NCBI GenBank assembly: GCA_028565635.1
Contig: JAOXYB010067856.1
Location: 1-10,105, forward strand
Direction: 5' to 3'
DNA from: Phoronis ovalis
Lineage: Eukaryota; Phoronida; Phoronidae
Length of the DNA stretch: 10,105 nt
Shown here: positions 1-8,080 of the stretch, in pieces
Position numbering within the stretch: position 1 is the stretch's first letter
Layout: each line of letters begins with the position of its first letter
The notes under the pieces: model-generated
What the model saw: only the letters and a program-made list of their open reading frames with translations
Told to the model about the DNA's origin: nothing
The model's database searches: none
Translations under genes and position numbers: made by a program

Positions 1-889
1 ACAAAATATAAGCAGTTCCTCATTTATGAGGATCTAAGCAGAAAACTTACCTTAAAAAGATATCCAAATGTTAGATTGCATATAATCCAGATAATTATTA
101 GCTCAAGGTTTAAAATACTGTATTCCTATATGACTTATCCTTTAACTGGCATAAGCTAATTTAACTTTTATAGAGAATGACACTTGTGACCCATAAACTT
201 CTTTTAAATTAGACACTTATAAATATAATCTATAAATAAAGAGATAAGATTCTACTTTAACCACAACATGTGGCACTGCTGACCAAGCCCAGGGATTGAC
301 ACCCTAGAATTAAATCAACCTGTTTTTTCAATTACATATAACTTCTTAACGAAGGCTCAAACAAAAAAATCACATAGATAACTTATTTCTCATCTATCAC
401 CGCATAAAACTATTATTCTACATCCTCTAGATGTTATCGTTACAGACGAGATACATTTCAAAAAATTAACGTAACTTTATAATTATTTCTAAAAGTATGG
501 GGCAATTTAAACCTTAAATACCTTAAAAATAATTACGTTCCTTACACGCACTCACAATATTTACAAATAAAAAAATTGCGCTAATTTAAAAAACCTATGG
601 TACATTTACCAAAATATCGTTATTTGCTTATTTCTTCAAAACTACACGTCACAATTGAAAATCACATTACATATATTTCCCTTTCTACTTATAAATATTC
701 CTATTGCCTGTACTTTTTTCATCCTTAAACAGTTATTATTAGCTAAAAAAGGTAAATTCCTACATATTGCTCATTGCCACGCCAAGGATGATAACAATGC
801 TGCATACCCTATAGATAGGATAAGCAGCAAAAAGAACAAAATGTAATAAAAACAACAAATGTTAACAAGTATAATCTAGAAATTTGTAC
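1..889. other. INTS2: INTS2 intron sequence, no exon found
   Basis: This is AT-rich DNA downstream of the 890 donor. I searched both strands for the next INTS2 block and found none. A plus-strand open frame at 655-846 (starting MKITLHIF) shows no family features. A donor-like AAG|GTAAGT on the minus strand at 51/50 has no convincing exon behind it. Confidence 0.6.
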
Positions 890-958
890 CTGTTCGGTGA
901 ATACCTCCTGTGTGAAAATAGATTTGACACGAGCTAATGGGTTTGATTTGACAACACT
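890..958 (-). CDS. INTS2: INTS2 coding exon 11, last one in the window
   Basis: This exon is 23 codons in phase 0, with acceptor TTTCAG|AGTG and donor CAG|GTACAA. ARVKSIFTQEVFTEQ corresponds to SRMKTIFTQEIFTEQ of vertebrates. The next conserved block expected (around GFLPIHCIYQLL) is not found in 1-889, so this intron continues off the window. Confidence 0.93.
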
Positions 959-3900
959 CTGAAATAACATAAAAACTAATACAACGTTAACATCTCGCCA
1001 GATACATATATAGATACAATAAGCATTTTGGGTAAATAAGCTTCTCTTGAGTAATGAGATGTTTTGGTAATTAAACAAAATTCAGGTGGCTATTGGACCT
1101 ATTACGGCAAGAGGTGTTCTTAGTATCTATTCTGTATTTTCAGTTTCTAAATTTTCATATAAACATAGCCCCATCACAATTTAATTCAAATATAAACCTA
1201 GTACAATCCCTTAAAATGACTTTTGTTAGAATTACAACAGCATACCTTCATTCCAAGCACGGAACAGACTAGATCAGCAATGGCATGTGTATGATGACTA
1301 TGAAAGTGAATAGCAATCAGTACTAGCAACTCTCCAAATGAAGAGGTACTGCTAGATGACCTGGAATTTAATCAGAATTTCATTAACGTTGTAGTGTTTT
1401 TCAACATCTTTTGTAAACTGAAAAGTCGGGAATATATCAATTTCATTGCATTAAAGACCATGTACTAGCAGGCAAACACATTCAAATGTTTCAAATCAAA
1501 GAGATATTACAGAATGGAACTCTTTATAACTATTGTATTATTCCAGCATATACAATAGACCAGTTAGCAAACCACAAAGCTTACTTCTCGAAGTAGGCCT
1601 CTTGCTGCAGTAACCACCGAATCCAATCAACAACAATTCTCTCCTGCTCTGGAGACCTTGAAATAAGACAAACCAAAATATAAAAGTGAAACATTTTCAA
1701 TAATTCTACCGATTATGTTTGATAATAATGACAACCAACAATTCTTGAAGCTACAGACAGCAATTCCTGCACGAGAGCTGAATTTCCAAGTAAGTGTACT
1801 AAAAATTCAGCTGTACAGCACATGAGAGATTACACATTTTATAGTTGTAACAGAGCCAAAGGCAACATTTGGGAAATTAAATTACCACATTGGTAAGTTT
1901 TACAACTAATGACAGATCTCCCCAATAGGAGAAACAGAAAAACACAAATAACCCGCTTTGTCTGATAAATATTGAACTGTAGAATGCAAACCTGTCTTCC
2001 TAAGTTATCATTTACCCAACTGCCTTTTTAGAACAAAAAATATTTCCTAACCATGACTTTTAAGACAACAAATTTAACAGAGGTAATACTGTGGATGTGT
2101 TTGCTTTTGTTTACTTGGAACTTACCCCATAAGATGTGGACATGCTACTAGCATACATAATGCAAGAGATACAAATCTGACAGCAGCTGCTGATGATGGA
2201 GGCCGACTTGTTACTAAACGAATCAACTCATTAACCTCTTCATCAGAAAATCTGAAATTACCAGACAATGTTGACTGAGATCATTCTAAGAGTTCTGTGT
2301 TCCAGGGTTGCTTATATTTTCTATCACAATTATAGTCAGGGATGCATATATGTCCCCGACTACAACTGTTATGTTATCGTTTGTGACAAATAAAAATATT
2401 GTAAAGTTTGTTGGGCTTTTATTTTGTCTATTCACGGACATTACAAAAACATAATTATCTTAGGTTGTTGTACTTCCGTGCGGTTTCAGAAAAAGTGACA
2501 TTGACTTCATATTTTTGATAAACTTTTAATAATAACTATAACTTTCATAAGACACAGCTTCACAAAGACTTGAACAACAAAAAACTTACTTCAAAGAAGC
2601 TATGCCTTTCAATGCACAGTACAATCTAATGAATGCCCCTGCAGTCACTACATTTTCCTCAGGCAGTTCATTGCTTTCTTCGGGAATTAGACTATGTAGT
2701 TGAATCAGTAAGGCAGCTCGTAATTCTGTAAGAATCTGGACAGAATCATACTTTTTCTGCAAATAAATTAAACCAAGGAACTTGTAATAATAGTGTACTG
2801 CACACTTAGATACCAGCGCCTATAGTTGCTAGATGACTTGAAATGCTATAGCGATGATCATCATTCTGTAACTTATAGGGGATTCATTTACATTTTTTTT
2901 TAATATTCACTTAACGCTATTAAAAGATGCCATCAAATCCATAGCTGCCAACATTGGATTTTGTGAAAGAGTAAGATCCGGGGATATTTGGACATATAGT
3001 ACCTAGACGAGCTCCCAGAAGACGCGAAACGAAACAAGGGGGGTCCAAGGGCATGTCCCCCAGAATTTTTGTGTCATTTCCTGCAATCTGGTGTATTCTG
3101 GGACAGACTGTGCCACTTTTATACAATTAAACACATTTGATCACATTTTACATGGAGAAGATGGTTTTACAATATTATTTTACATCATTAAGTTTTGTAT
3201 ACATAAAATTCACTTATCATTCTTGTTTTGCATTGCATTATATATTCCAATATTTAATTTTTTTGCGAATCCCAATTATAAAATCCGGAATGCAGAAAAG
3301 GTGGGTAAAATTCAGAAAGATTCTGGGCAATCCGGAAGGATTGGCAGCTACACAGATCCGGAAATGATAGTTGAAAATGATATAATAGTATTACTTTGCT
3401 TTAATTTCAAATTTACAATCTGACTGCACCAAAAAATGATGTCCATATAGAGTTCCAGAAAATATTTACAAGCATGAGCCAAATATGTTTGAGTATAAAT
3501 ACTGGCCACATTCATAATTGTGATCTTCATAAAATATTATAGTCCTGTATGTGTATGTCACAGTAAGTAAACGTCAAACATGAACAAATACAATTTGTTA
3601 ATAATTTATAAATTGCTACTAGGTTTTATTCATAAAATGCAAATGAGGATAACCTTTTCTGAAGATCACTTCAGTTTAAATTATCACAAACCTTTTGTCC
3701 ATTTCTAATGAACTGTGCAAACCAGTCACGTACATTGCTATCATTTCCAAGTAGAAGTCCACTGACAAATGTAATTAGATCTGAGGCCTCGTTCTTCAGC
3801 TCTAAGGTCAGTTCTATTGCTAGACCTGGCAGTTTACAATGTTCAACCTGCAGGTGAATACATGTATGCTGAATACGTGATCACATTCATTTGATGTTTA

Positions 3901-6107
3901 TGCTCATCAAATCTGTTAGCACAATCAAAAGTAATATAAGCAGACTTTTATCAAACTTCTAAGTCAAACTTAGAGATTATATTCTTATACTCACACATAA
4001 GCTCCTAACATTCAAGATTTGTGAAGGATTAATTTTACATAGATGGCACAATGTTCTTGTTCTCTGTCTGCTGTCCTTGGAATCTGGATCATCAGACTGC
4101 GAGTTCTCAAATAACGCTGTGCAGGCTAACGGATGAAAACAGTTAAAAATTGTATTAAATCATCCAAACTGTCACTAGTGACTGTTCTATAGAAGCAGCT
4201 CCATAGTTAGTGCTGTTGCATTAACTCAAACCTTGCAATTTCAAAATTTCCTATATTATGTTATATACATTCAGCACTGAATGTTAGAACAGCAGATAAA
4301 AAGCAGAAAGCTTCCAACATAACTGGTAAGGCTCAATTAGAAACTCGGGTTAATTGTTTCTATGTACAAAAATATTACTTTTTACATCAGTCTTAATGAC
4401 TTTTCTGTTACCTTCATTAAAACAATCTGGAGTATTAGCTAATACTCGACATAACAGCCAATCTCCATAACTGATGTGCAGGAGTATTTCTGCTAACATT
4501 GAGACTGGTAACAACAATGGAAGTTCTGAAAAACAACAACATTTACATGAACGGGAAAACAAGTGCAAATTAAAAACTTCCCTAATACTTCATTTCCAAA
4601 GCTAGCTACGATCTGTATTAACCAATTTACAGTAAAAATAACTAGAAACATGCACAAAATCAATAGGTCATCAGTAACTGCATGCGGACTTCCAAAATGT
4701 CATCACACAATCTCTTCCAATTTAATTTTAAGTTTCAAATTGTTAAAATCAGATTAAACCCATTGCTTTTTTTAAGTAACCATTATCCAAGCACAGCATC
4801 TGCCTTCTGTTTGAAACAATGTATAAATACACACTACGTATGAAAATATATATTGATTAAAAAAGCTTTGATTATAAGCTGAATCTTCTTGTTTCGTAAA
4901 ACACTAAAGTTCACCAGCTTTATTCAGACATTTTACCTGCTTGTGCTATACAGAGGACATCAGACACTTCTTCCAAGTACGCTTCACTCTCAAACAATTC
5001 AGATTTCTTCTCAAAGAATGTGTTACCTCCTCCACCTTCTTTGATCTAAAATACCACAAAATTGATATAGGTACAGGAACACAAACTGATAAAATCAAAT
5101 TATTAATTTTTAACAACAACAGTTTTAGACAAATTTTAGAAACATACTACTGCAATGGCCAATGAAAAGAGTTTTAAAACTCATCAACGGATTCTTACCT
5201 GTGCATGTACAGCTAGAAGTTCACTTAAAACCAATCTTAATCTCCTCGCAGCATCACTCTTTTCAAATTCCAATGCTACACTCTGAGTGAGTCGAGATAC
5301 CAAAATACTGTCACCCTGGTCAACTCCTAATTTCGACCTGAGAGAGTAGAACCGTTTTAGAAAATAATTATTAGACTAGACAACTCTACATTATGCATAA
5401 AACACAAAATAAATATATGTCTAGGATTACTCTGGTACGAAGTCTCCCTTTTTAAACTTTCTAATCAATACTTAGATCATCTATATATTGTAAATAACAA
5501 GATTATCCAGGTAGGAACAACATTTCCCAAGTGAAGAAGGTTATAAGTACATTTCTCTCCCATTTGGCCTAAAAAATATGTATGGTTCCACTTACATGGC
5601 CAAAAAAATAGGGTAGGTAAGTAGAATTTATTTACTTTTTAAAATTATTTGACAAAGATATGAAAGACACAATGAAAAGAAAACAACACATGAATGTTCT
5701 GAAAAACATGCAAAACAATTGTTTTACTTTATGGTCAGGGGTTACTGGAACCATATATATTTTTTCCTAGGCCTAAGGCAGAATGGTCATTCAATTTTCT
5801 ATTACTTTTACCTTAGTTTCTGCTCCTTCTTAGCATCTAGTTCTAATTCATGAAAGTCTATAGATAACAATGCTACGAGGTTATTCACGGTTTCAACTGC
5901 AGATATAATCTGTAACAGTTTTTGTTTCTGTCTGTTCCATTTTGTACTTGTGTCTATTGGAGCACATAATGTCATTCGCACAAGACATGGTAATATTGGT
6001 CTTAGTTCCTGCTCAGTACATTTAATAAGTTCATCCACATCTGCATTTTGTATTGTTTTAAATAAGCTTGGAGAAAATGCTGGTTTGATGTCCCTGCTTA
6101 AACTCAT
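890..6107 (-). CDS. INTS2: Integrator complex subunit 2, N-terminal part, 11 coding exons
   Basis: This is a spliced gene running off the left edge. Exons at 6107-5812, 5337-5199, 5045-4937, 4525-4412, 4125-3995, 3847-3692, 2756-2590, 2251-2126, 1656-1585, 1360-1246 and 958-890 total 1494 nt, exactly 498 codons with every phase matching. The translation tracks animal INTS2, recalled without a search: ELRPILPCLVRMTLCAP, VALLSIDFHELE, ARRLRLVLSELLA, RVLANTPDCFNE, CKINPSQ, ITFVSGLLLG, FIRLYCALKGIASLK, VRFVSLALCML, QEAYFE and IFTQEVFTEQ. INTS2 is an alpha-helical scaffold subunit of the nuclear Integrator complex, which cleaves nascent snRNA and promoter-proximal RNA. The vertebrate protein is about 1200 residues, so about 60% is missing here. 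The start at 6107 has A at -3, an in-frame stop four codons upstream, and family-like sequence within about 15 residues. Compared with vertebrates, the linker in exon 7 lacks an acidic stretch. Confidence 0.95.
1246..1360 (-). CDS. INTS2: INTS2 coding exon 10
   Basis: The acceptor is TTCCAG|GTCA and the donor is AAG|GTATGC. It encodes a split Lys codon plus 38 codons. TSSFGELLVLIAIHFHS and ADLVCSVLGMK match the family pattern ASFGEMLLLVAMYFHS...DLVCSTLGMK. The exon ends in phase 0. Confidence 0.93.
1585..1656 (-). CDS. INTS2: INTS2 coding exon 9, with an unusual AAG acceptor
   Basis: This short 72-nt exon encodes SPEQERIVVDWIRWLLQQ and EAYFE, matching the family segment TPEQEQL...W...EEAYFE. 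The donor is GAA|GTAAGC. The acceptor reads TTTCAAG|GTC, a rare AAG type. It is the only AG that keeps frame with both neighbouring exons and sits directly at the conserved start of the segment. Confidence 0.9.
2126..2251 (-). CDS. INTS2: INTS2 coding exon 8
   Basis: The acceptor is TTTCAG|ATTT and the donor is GGG|GTAAG, with phase 2 at the end. EEVNELIRLVTSRPPSS and AVRFVSLALCMLVACPH correspond to the EEAEQLLQLMTSRPP and VRFVSLSFCMLLA region of vertebrate INTS2. Confidence 0.93.
2252..2589. other. INTS2: INTS2 intron between exons 7 and 8
   Basis: This 338-nt non-coding intron has an imperfect palindromic patch, GGGATGCATATATGTCCCC, at about 2339-2357. Nothing else is recognised. Confidence 0.8.
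2590..2756 (-). CDS. INTS2: INTS2 coding exon 7
   Basis: The acceptor is TGCAG|AAAA and the donor is GAA|GTAAGT. It encodes 55 codons plus two bases. LTELRAALLIQLHSLIP and AGAFIRLYCALKGIASL match the family, but the linker between them (EESNELPEENVV) is about 20 residues shorter than in vertebrates. Confidence 0.93.
2942..3350. mobile_element. Possible non-autonomous element with short inverted ends
   Basis: TAGCTGCCAA at 2942-2951 is the perfect reverse complement of TTGGCAGCTA at 3341-3350. Weaker similarity follows inside (GGATTTT against CCGGATT). The ends could be read as a TA duplication around GCTGCCAA termini. Inside are a G-run/C-run hairpin and several ATCCGG words, a composition unlike the neighbouring intron. 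A 10-bp match at this spacing can arise by chance, so the call is tentative. Confidence 0.35.
3038..3061. repeat. GGGGGG...CCCCC hairpin within repeat-like DNA
   Basis: Six Gs at 3038-3043 can pair with five Cs at 3057-3061 around a loop containing CCAAGGGCATG. Such G-run/C-run blocks followed by AGAATTTTTG resemble dispersed repeats that I recall from marine invertebrate genomes. It stands out in an AT-rich intron. Confidence 0.4.
3692..3847 (-). CDS. INTS2: INTS2 coding exon 6
   Basis: This exon is 52 codons in phase 0, with acceptor CTGCAG|GTTG. It encodes VEHCKLPGLAIELTLE, SDLITFVSGLLLG and VRDWFAQFIRNGQK, all strongly INTS2-like. The donor is AAG|GTTTGT, unlike the GTAAG or GTGAG donors of most other exons here. 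The phase match with exon 7 supports it. Confidence 0.94.
3995..4125 (-). CDS. INTS2: INTS2 coding exon 5
   Basis: The acceptor is GTTAG|CCT and the donor is TGT|GTGAGT. It encodes a split Ala codon plus 43 codons. The first half is a polar, probably disordered linker (SQSDDPDSKDSRQRTR). The second half, LCHLCKINPSQILNVRSLC, matches the LCKMNPSQALKVR segment of the family. Confidence 0.92.
4412..4525 (-). CDS. INTS2: INTS2 coding exon 4
   Basis: The acceptor is TTCAG|AAC and the donor is GAAG|GTAACA. Two bases finish a Glu codon, then come 37 codons and one base. ELPLLLPVSMLAEILLH and WLLCRVLANTPDCFNE align with the family helices around LLPIVDVAEALLH and LVANVPDSFNE. Confidence 0.94.
4526..4936. 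other. INTS2: INTS2 intron between exons 3 and 4
   Basis: This is 411 nt of AT-rich sequence with no repeat or gene recognised. The small plus-strand open frame at 4563-4757 looks random. Confidence 0.8.
4937..5045 (-). CDS. INTS2: INTS2 coding exon 3
   Basis: The acceptor is TTTTAG|ATC and the donor is GCAG|GTAAAA. It encodes 36 codons plus one base. A glycine-rich patch (KEGGGGNTFFEKK) replaces the divergent vertebrate stretch. It is followed by the recognisable SELFESEAYLEEVSDVLCIAQA. Confidence 0.93.
5199..5337 (-). CDS. INTS2: INTS2 coding exon 2
   Basis: The acceptor is CAG|GTCG and the donor is CAG|GTAAGA. One base completes the Arg codon split from the previous exon, followed by 46 codons. 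The stretches DSILVSRLTQSVALEFE and ARRLRLVLSELLAVHAQ match the vertebrate INTS2 pattern of ESILVSQL and RRLRLVLSELLA. The exon ends in phase 0. Confidence 0.95.
5566..5773. mobile_element. MITE-like element with terminal inverted repeats
   Basis: The left end 5566-5590 (GGCCTAAAAAATATG...GGTTCCA) and the reverse complement of the right end 5746-5773 agree over 25-28 bases, apart from one three-base gap and one substitution. Weaker pairing continues inwards (TGGCCA against TGACCA). The 208-bp interior is AT-rich and non-coding. The element lies in the INTS2 intron 5338-5811, 38 bp from the exon. No clear target-site duplication is visible. It is probably a non-autonomous DNA transposon relic. 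Confidence 0.6.
5812..6107 (-). CDS. INTS2: INTS2 first coding exon
   Basis: It encodes 98 codons plus two bases (phase 2). The start ATG is at 6107-6105, and the exon ends in the donor AAG|GTAAAA after LDAKKEQKL(R). It holds the best conserved N-terminal block, ELRPILPCLVRMTLCAP, followed by VETVNNLVALLSIDFHELE. The first 15 or so residues (MSLSRDIKPAFSPSL) are less conserved in the family, so the exact start rests on the upstream in-frame TGA and the Kozak context. Confidence 0.95.
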
Positions 6108-6184
6108 GGTTGCAGTTCAGTGTCTAAGTATATGCTGCTTACTATAATTATGTTTATTTCTGCTTTATTGTTGTGGCAGTGCAT
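6104..6184 (-). other. Upstream ORF of 26 codons ending on the INTS2 start codon
   Basis: An ATG at 6184-6182 opens a 26-codon frame that stops at TGA 6106-6104, so the stop overlaps the INTS2 start in the four bases ATGA. The peptide starts MHCHNNKAE and has no recognised family. If the 5' UTR includes this stretch, ribosomes must pass, reinitiate or leak past this frame to make INTS2. It is inferred to be regulatory, not a protein gene in its own right. Confidence 0.35.
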
Positions 6185-6197
6185 TATTCCTCACAAG
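6108..6197 (-). other. INTS2: INTS2 5' untranslated part of the start-codon exon
   Basis: Upstream of the ATG on the minus strand, about 90 nt lead to a good acceptor, TTTTGTATTTCAG|CTTG, with AG at 6199-6198 and a pyrimidine-rich tract before it. This implies a spliced 5' UTR with a further non-coding exon upstream. The TGA at four codons before the ATG ends the main frame. Transcript data would be needed to prove the acceptor is used. Confidence 0.45.
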
Positions 6198-6505
6198 CTG
6201 AAATACAAAATTATTTAATCAAATTGATATCAGTTGTAGCAAATTAAATTATTGACATTAGAACAATGTGGTGGGAGATCTTTTTAGAGGCAAGTGGTGT
6301 TGTTTTTAAAGGAAACGATATTACATGACTAAGCACACTATTACCACCCTGTGAATCTGTACATGCATTTAAAAAACTTCTCAACGCTCACTGTCTTTCA
6401 AATGTATGCTTTTGTCTATAACGTGTTTAAATACAGAGAAGATCTCATTTGTAAATAACTGTCTTATAACTATTTTGTCAGCAGCTTTGCCGCTTGTGGC
6501 TATCA

Positions 6506-6592
6506 GAGTGATTAATGTACATATAGGTCATTCTGAGTGATCAATGTACATATAGGTCATTCTGAGTGATCAATGTACATATAGGTCATTCT
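6506..6592. repeat. Three tandem 29-bp units carrying AGGTCA
   Basis: The units 6506-6534, 6535-6563 and 6564-6592 are identical except for one T/C difference in the first. Each contains ATGTACATATAGGTCATTCT, so TAGGTCA, a monomeric nuclear-receptor half-site, recurs every 29 bp in one orientation. The array lies in the inferred INTS2 5' intron. The near-identity suggests recent duplication. Confidence 0.95.
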
Positions 6593-6880
6593 GGTGACAA
6601 TAATGCAATGCCCTACACTTGTACTTCCTATGTGTTGTATATTTTTCACTCTCACTTCTATAAGAAGACACAGTCTATTACACTAACTGACTTTGATTAT
6701 TAAGTGCTATTTTTAAATATTATTTTGTGGATTGTATTGTATTATATACTTTGTGCTGTACTCTTGCTAATGGGCTATTTAGCGTGGGCTTAATGATAAA
6801 TACAGATATATATGTAACTGCCTAACTTTAAGACCGGGGGGTAGTCAGGGTTCAGTCTATTTATGGATGTGTCGTCATAG

Positions 6881-7160
6881 TGGATCCGGTTTTTTTTTAC
6901 CAAATTATCAGAGAGGATTCTATTTTTGATCAAATTAGCAGAGAGAATCCGGTTTTTGACTGAATTAGCAGAGGATCCTGTTTTTTGATTAAATTAGCAG
7001 AGGATCTGGTTTTTGACCAAATTATCAGAGGGGATCTGGTTTTTAACCAAATTAGCAGAGTGGATCCAGGTTTTTTGAATAAATAAGCTGGGTTTATCTC
7101 ATTTTTGACTAAAATATACTGGTTTTTCAATACATAAAATTAGCAAGAAGGTTTTTAGCA
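6881..7160. repeat. Degenerate minisatellite, unit about 30 bp
   Basis: Variants of GGATCYGGTTTTTGACC followed by AAATTAGCAGAG recur about seven times from 6881 to about 7070 and then decay to about 7160. The minus-strand open frame across it (7130-6930) only reflects the repeat and shows periodic LLIW.KTRS words; I do not call it a gene. Dense T-runs and GATCC sites recur with the period. Confidence 0.85.
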
Positions 7161-7334
7161 AAAAAAATTAACCAAACCGTTTTTTGGCAGGGCAAAATAG
7201 TTGAGACGATCCTGATTTTAAGCCTGTGCCGCATACCCCTACCCAAAATTTTTTGAAGTACTCCCTGGGTTTAAGACCATCCAGTGGTTGTTATTAATGT
7301 TGTTAGGGAGGTCGTTAGTTTAGATTTATGGCCC

Positions 7335-7353
7335 TACAATGACAATCATTGTA
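7335..7353. repeat. Perfect 8-bp hairpin with inverted SOX-type sites
   Basis: TACAATGA-CAA-TCATTGTA is an exact inverted repeat with a 3-base loop. It places ACAATG at 7336-7341 and CATTGT at 7347-7352 in opposite directions five bases apart, an arrangement like paired SOX sites. TGTACATGTGTACA follows directly. Regulatory use is a guess. Confidence 0.5.
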
Positions 7354-7913
7354 CATGTGTACACGAATCCAGCTACATATTCTTAGGATGTTTGTTGTCT
7401 TCTCTTACAGTACACAAGGTGAGTCATTCTGACAGAATCATACTCCCATAGGCCATAGTAGGGTGTTGCATACAAGACTTCAGTGCTGTCTGATACCTGT
7501 GTAATGCTAGATGTTTTTAAAAAAATAGATATACTTTTATTTATCAGTAATAAAATACCACCTAAACAGTCTAAGGTTTGACACTGAAGTTTATGAAGGG
7601 GCAAAGGAAGCTTATGTTAGTCCAAGTCTTGGCTAATAATTCCAAATTATATTAGGACTAATATTGCAGAACTGAGCAAACAAATGTTCACTTCTGGGGT
7701 TCGCTAGTTTTCAAGCCCAATTTCAAGAATGTTGAGAATCCAGCTTCAAACAAGGTTCCGGAATGTTTCAACTTTTGATTATTTATAGTTTTGACTAGGT
7801 TTTGTAAAGTGAATGATATGCAAGAGATAAGTACTCGTTTAACTTTAAGCCATATTAAGTTAAGACTTATAAAGTCAGTTATTAAAGACTAAGCGGAAGG
7901 TAAATTTAAGCTA

Positions 7914-7970
7914 GGCTTCATGACCCTCAGTACTACCGTAGGGACCCTACACTGAGGGTCATGTGAAGCC
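7914..7970. repeat. Long hairpin beside the candidate INTS2 first-exon donor
   Basis: GGCTTCATGACCCTCAGT (7914-7931) pairs with ACTGAGGGTCATGTGAAGCC (7951-7970), giving 18 base pairs with a two-base TG bulge. The 19-base loop contains a second small palindrome, GTAGGGACCCTAC. The right foot lies about 25 bp from the predicted donor at 7995. It could be a foldback or MITE relic, or an RNA structure in the INTS2 pre-mRNA. Confidence 0.85.
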
Positions 7971-7994
7971 AGGACTATGTTACAGTTTACTTAC

Positions 7995-8080
7995 CTGGTG
8001 TACCTCCTCAAGTCATATCAGGGCAGCCGCCAATACAGGCTACGCGCTAGAATTCAGAGCTGGAATACCTCGAGTCAGAT
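7995..8080 (-). other. INTS2: Candidate non-coding first exon of INTS2
   Basis: On the minus strand CACCAG|GTAAGTAAAC at 7995/7994 is a near-ideal 5' splice site in a local GC-rich patch. Paired with the acceptor at 6198 it gives an intron of about 1.8 kb. The upstream end of the exon (transcription start) is unknown, and 8080 is only a rough limit. A chance donor is possible. Confidence 0.35.

Larger units (their letters stand above)
2757..3691. other. INTS2: INTS2 intron between exons 6 and 7
   Basis: This is the longest intron between coding exons, 935 nt. Its middle holds the repeat-like block 2942-3350. Overlapping plus-strand open frames at 3091-3423 and 3137-3367 have no domain, membrane pattern or codon structure that I recognise and are probably chance. 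Confidence 0.75.
6198..7994. other. INTS2: Long presumed 5' intron of INTS2, repeat-rich
   Basis: About 1.8 kb without a recognised gene. It holds the 29-bp array, the minisatellite, the SOX-like hairpin and the 7914 hairpin. The motif TTAAGACC occurs on both sides of the minisatellite (about 6828 and 7269), perhaps marking an older repeat unit. A minus-strand open frame of 73 codons at 7604-7383 is unrecognised. Confidence 0.5.

Noticed and set aside
51-130. Minus-strand AAG|GTAAGT donor with a short open frame upstream, as INTS2 exon 12.
   Set aside because: The frame reads like random AT-rich sequence and has none of the conserved residues expected after FTEQ; no good acceptor precedes it.
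240-320. Minus-strand TTCTAG|GGTG acceptor and open frame GVNPWAWSAVPHVVVKV.
   Set aside because: There is no match to INTS2 and no matching donor.
655-846. Plus-strand 63-codon open frame with a hydrophobic start.
   Set aside because: It lies in the INTS2 intron with no recognised domain; AT-rich DNA gives such hydrophobic frames by chance.
3091-3423. Plus-strand 110-codon open frame.
   Set aside because: It lies in an intron and across repeat-like DNA, with no family features and low-complexity hydrophobic content.
6930-7130. Minus-strand open frame with repeated LLIW.KTRS words, as a repeat protein.
   Set aside because: The periodicity is that of the DNA minisatellite, whose units vary in length and would break frame.
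7388-7418. MFVVFSYSTQ with donor CAAG|GTGAGT as the MED31 first exon.
   Set aside because: The phase fits and the donor is strong, but the hydrophobic peptide is unlike any MED31 start and lies upstream of the likely promoter.
7383-7604. Minus-strand 73-codon open frame starting MPLHKLQCQ.
   Set aside because: There is no recognisable domain, good splice context or support from neighbours.
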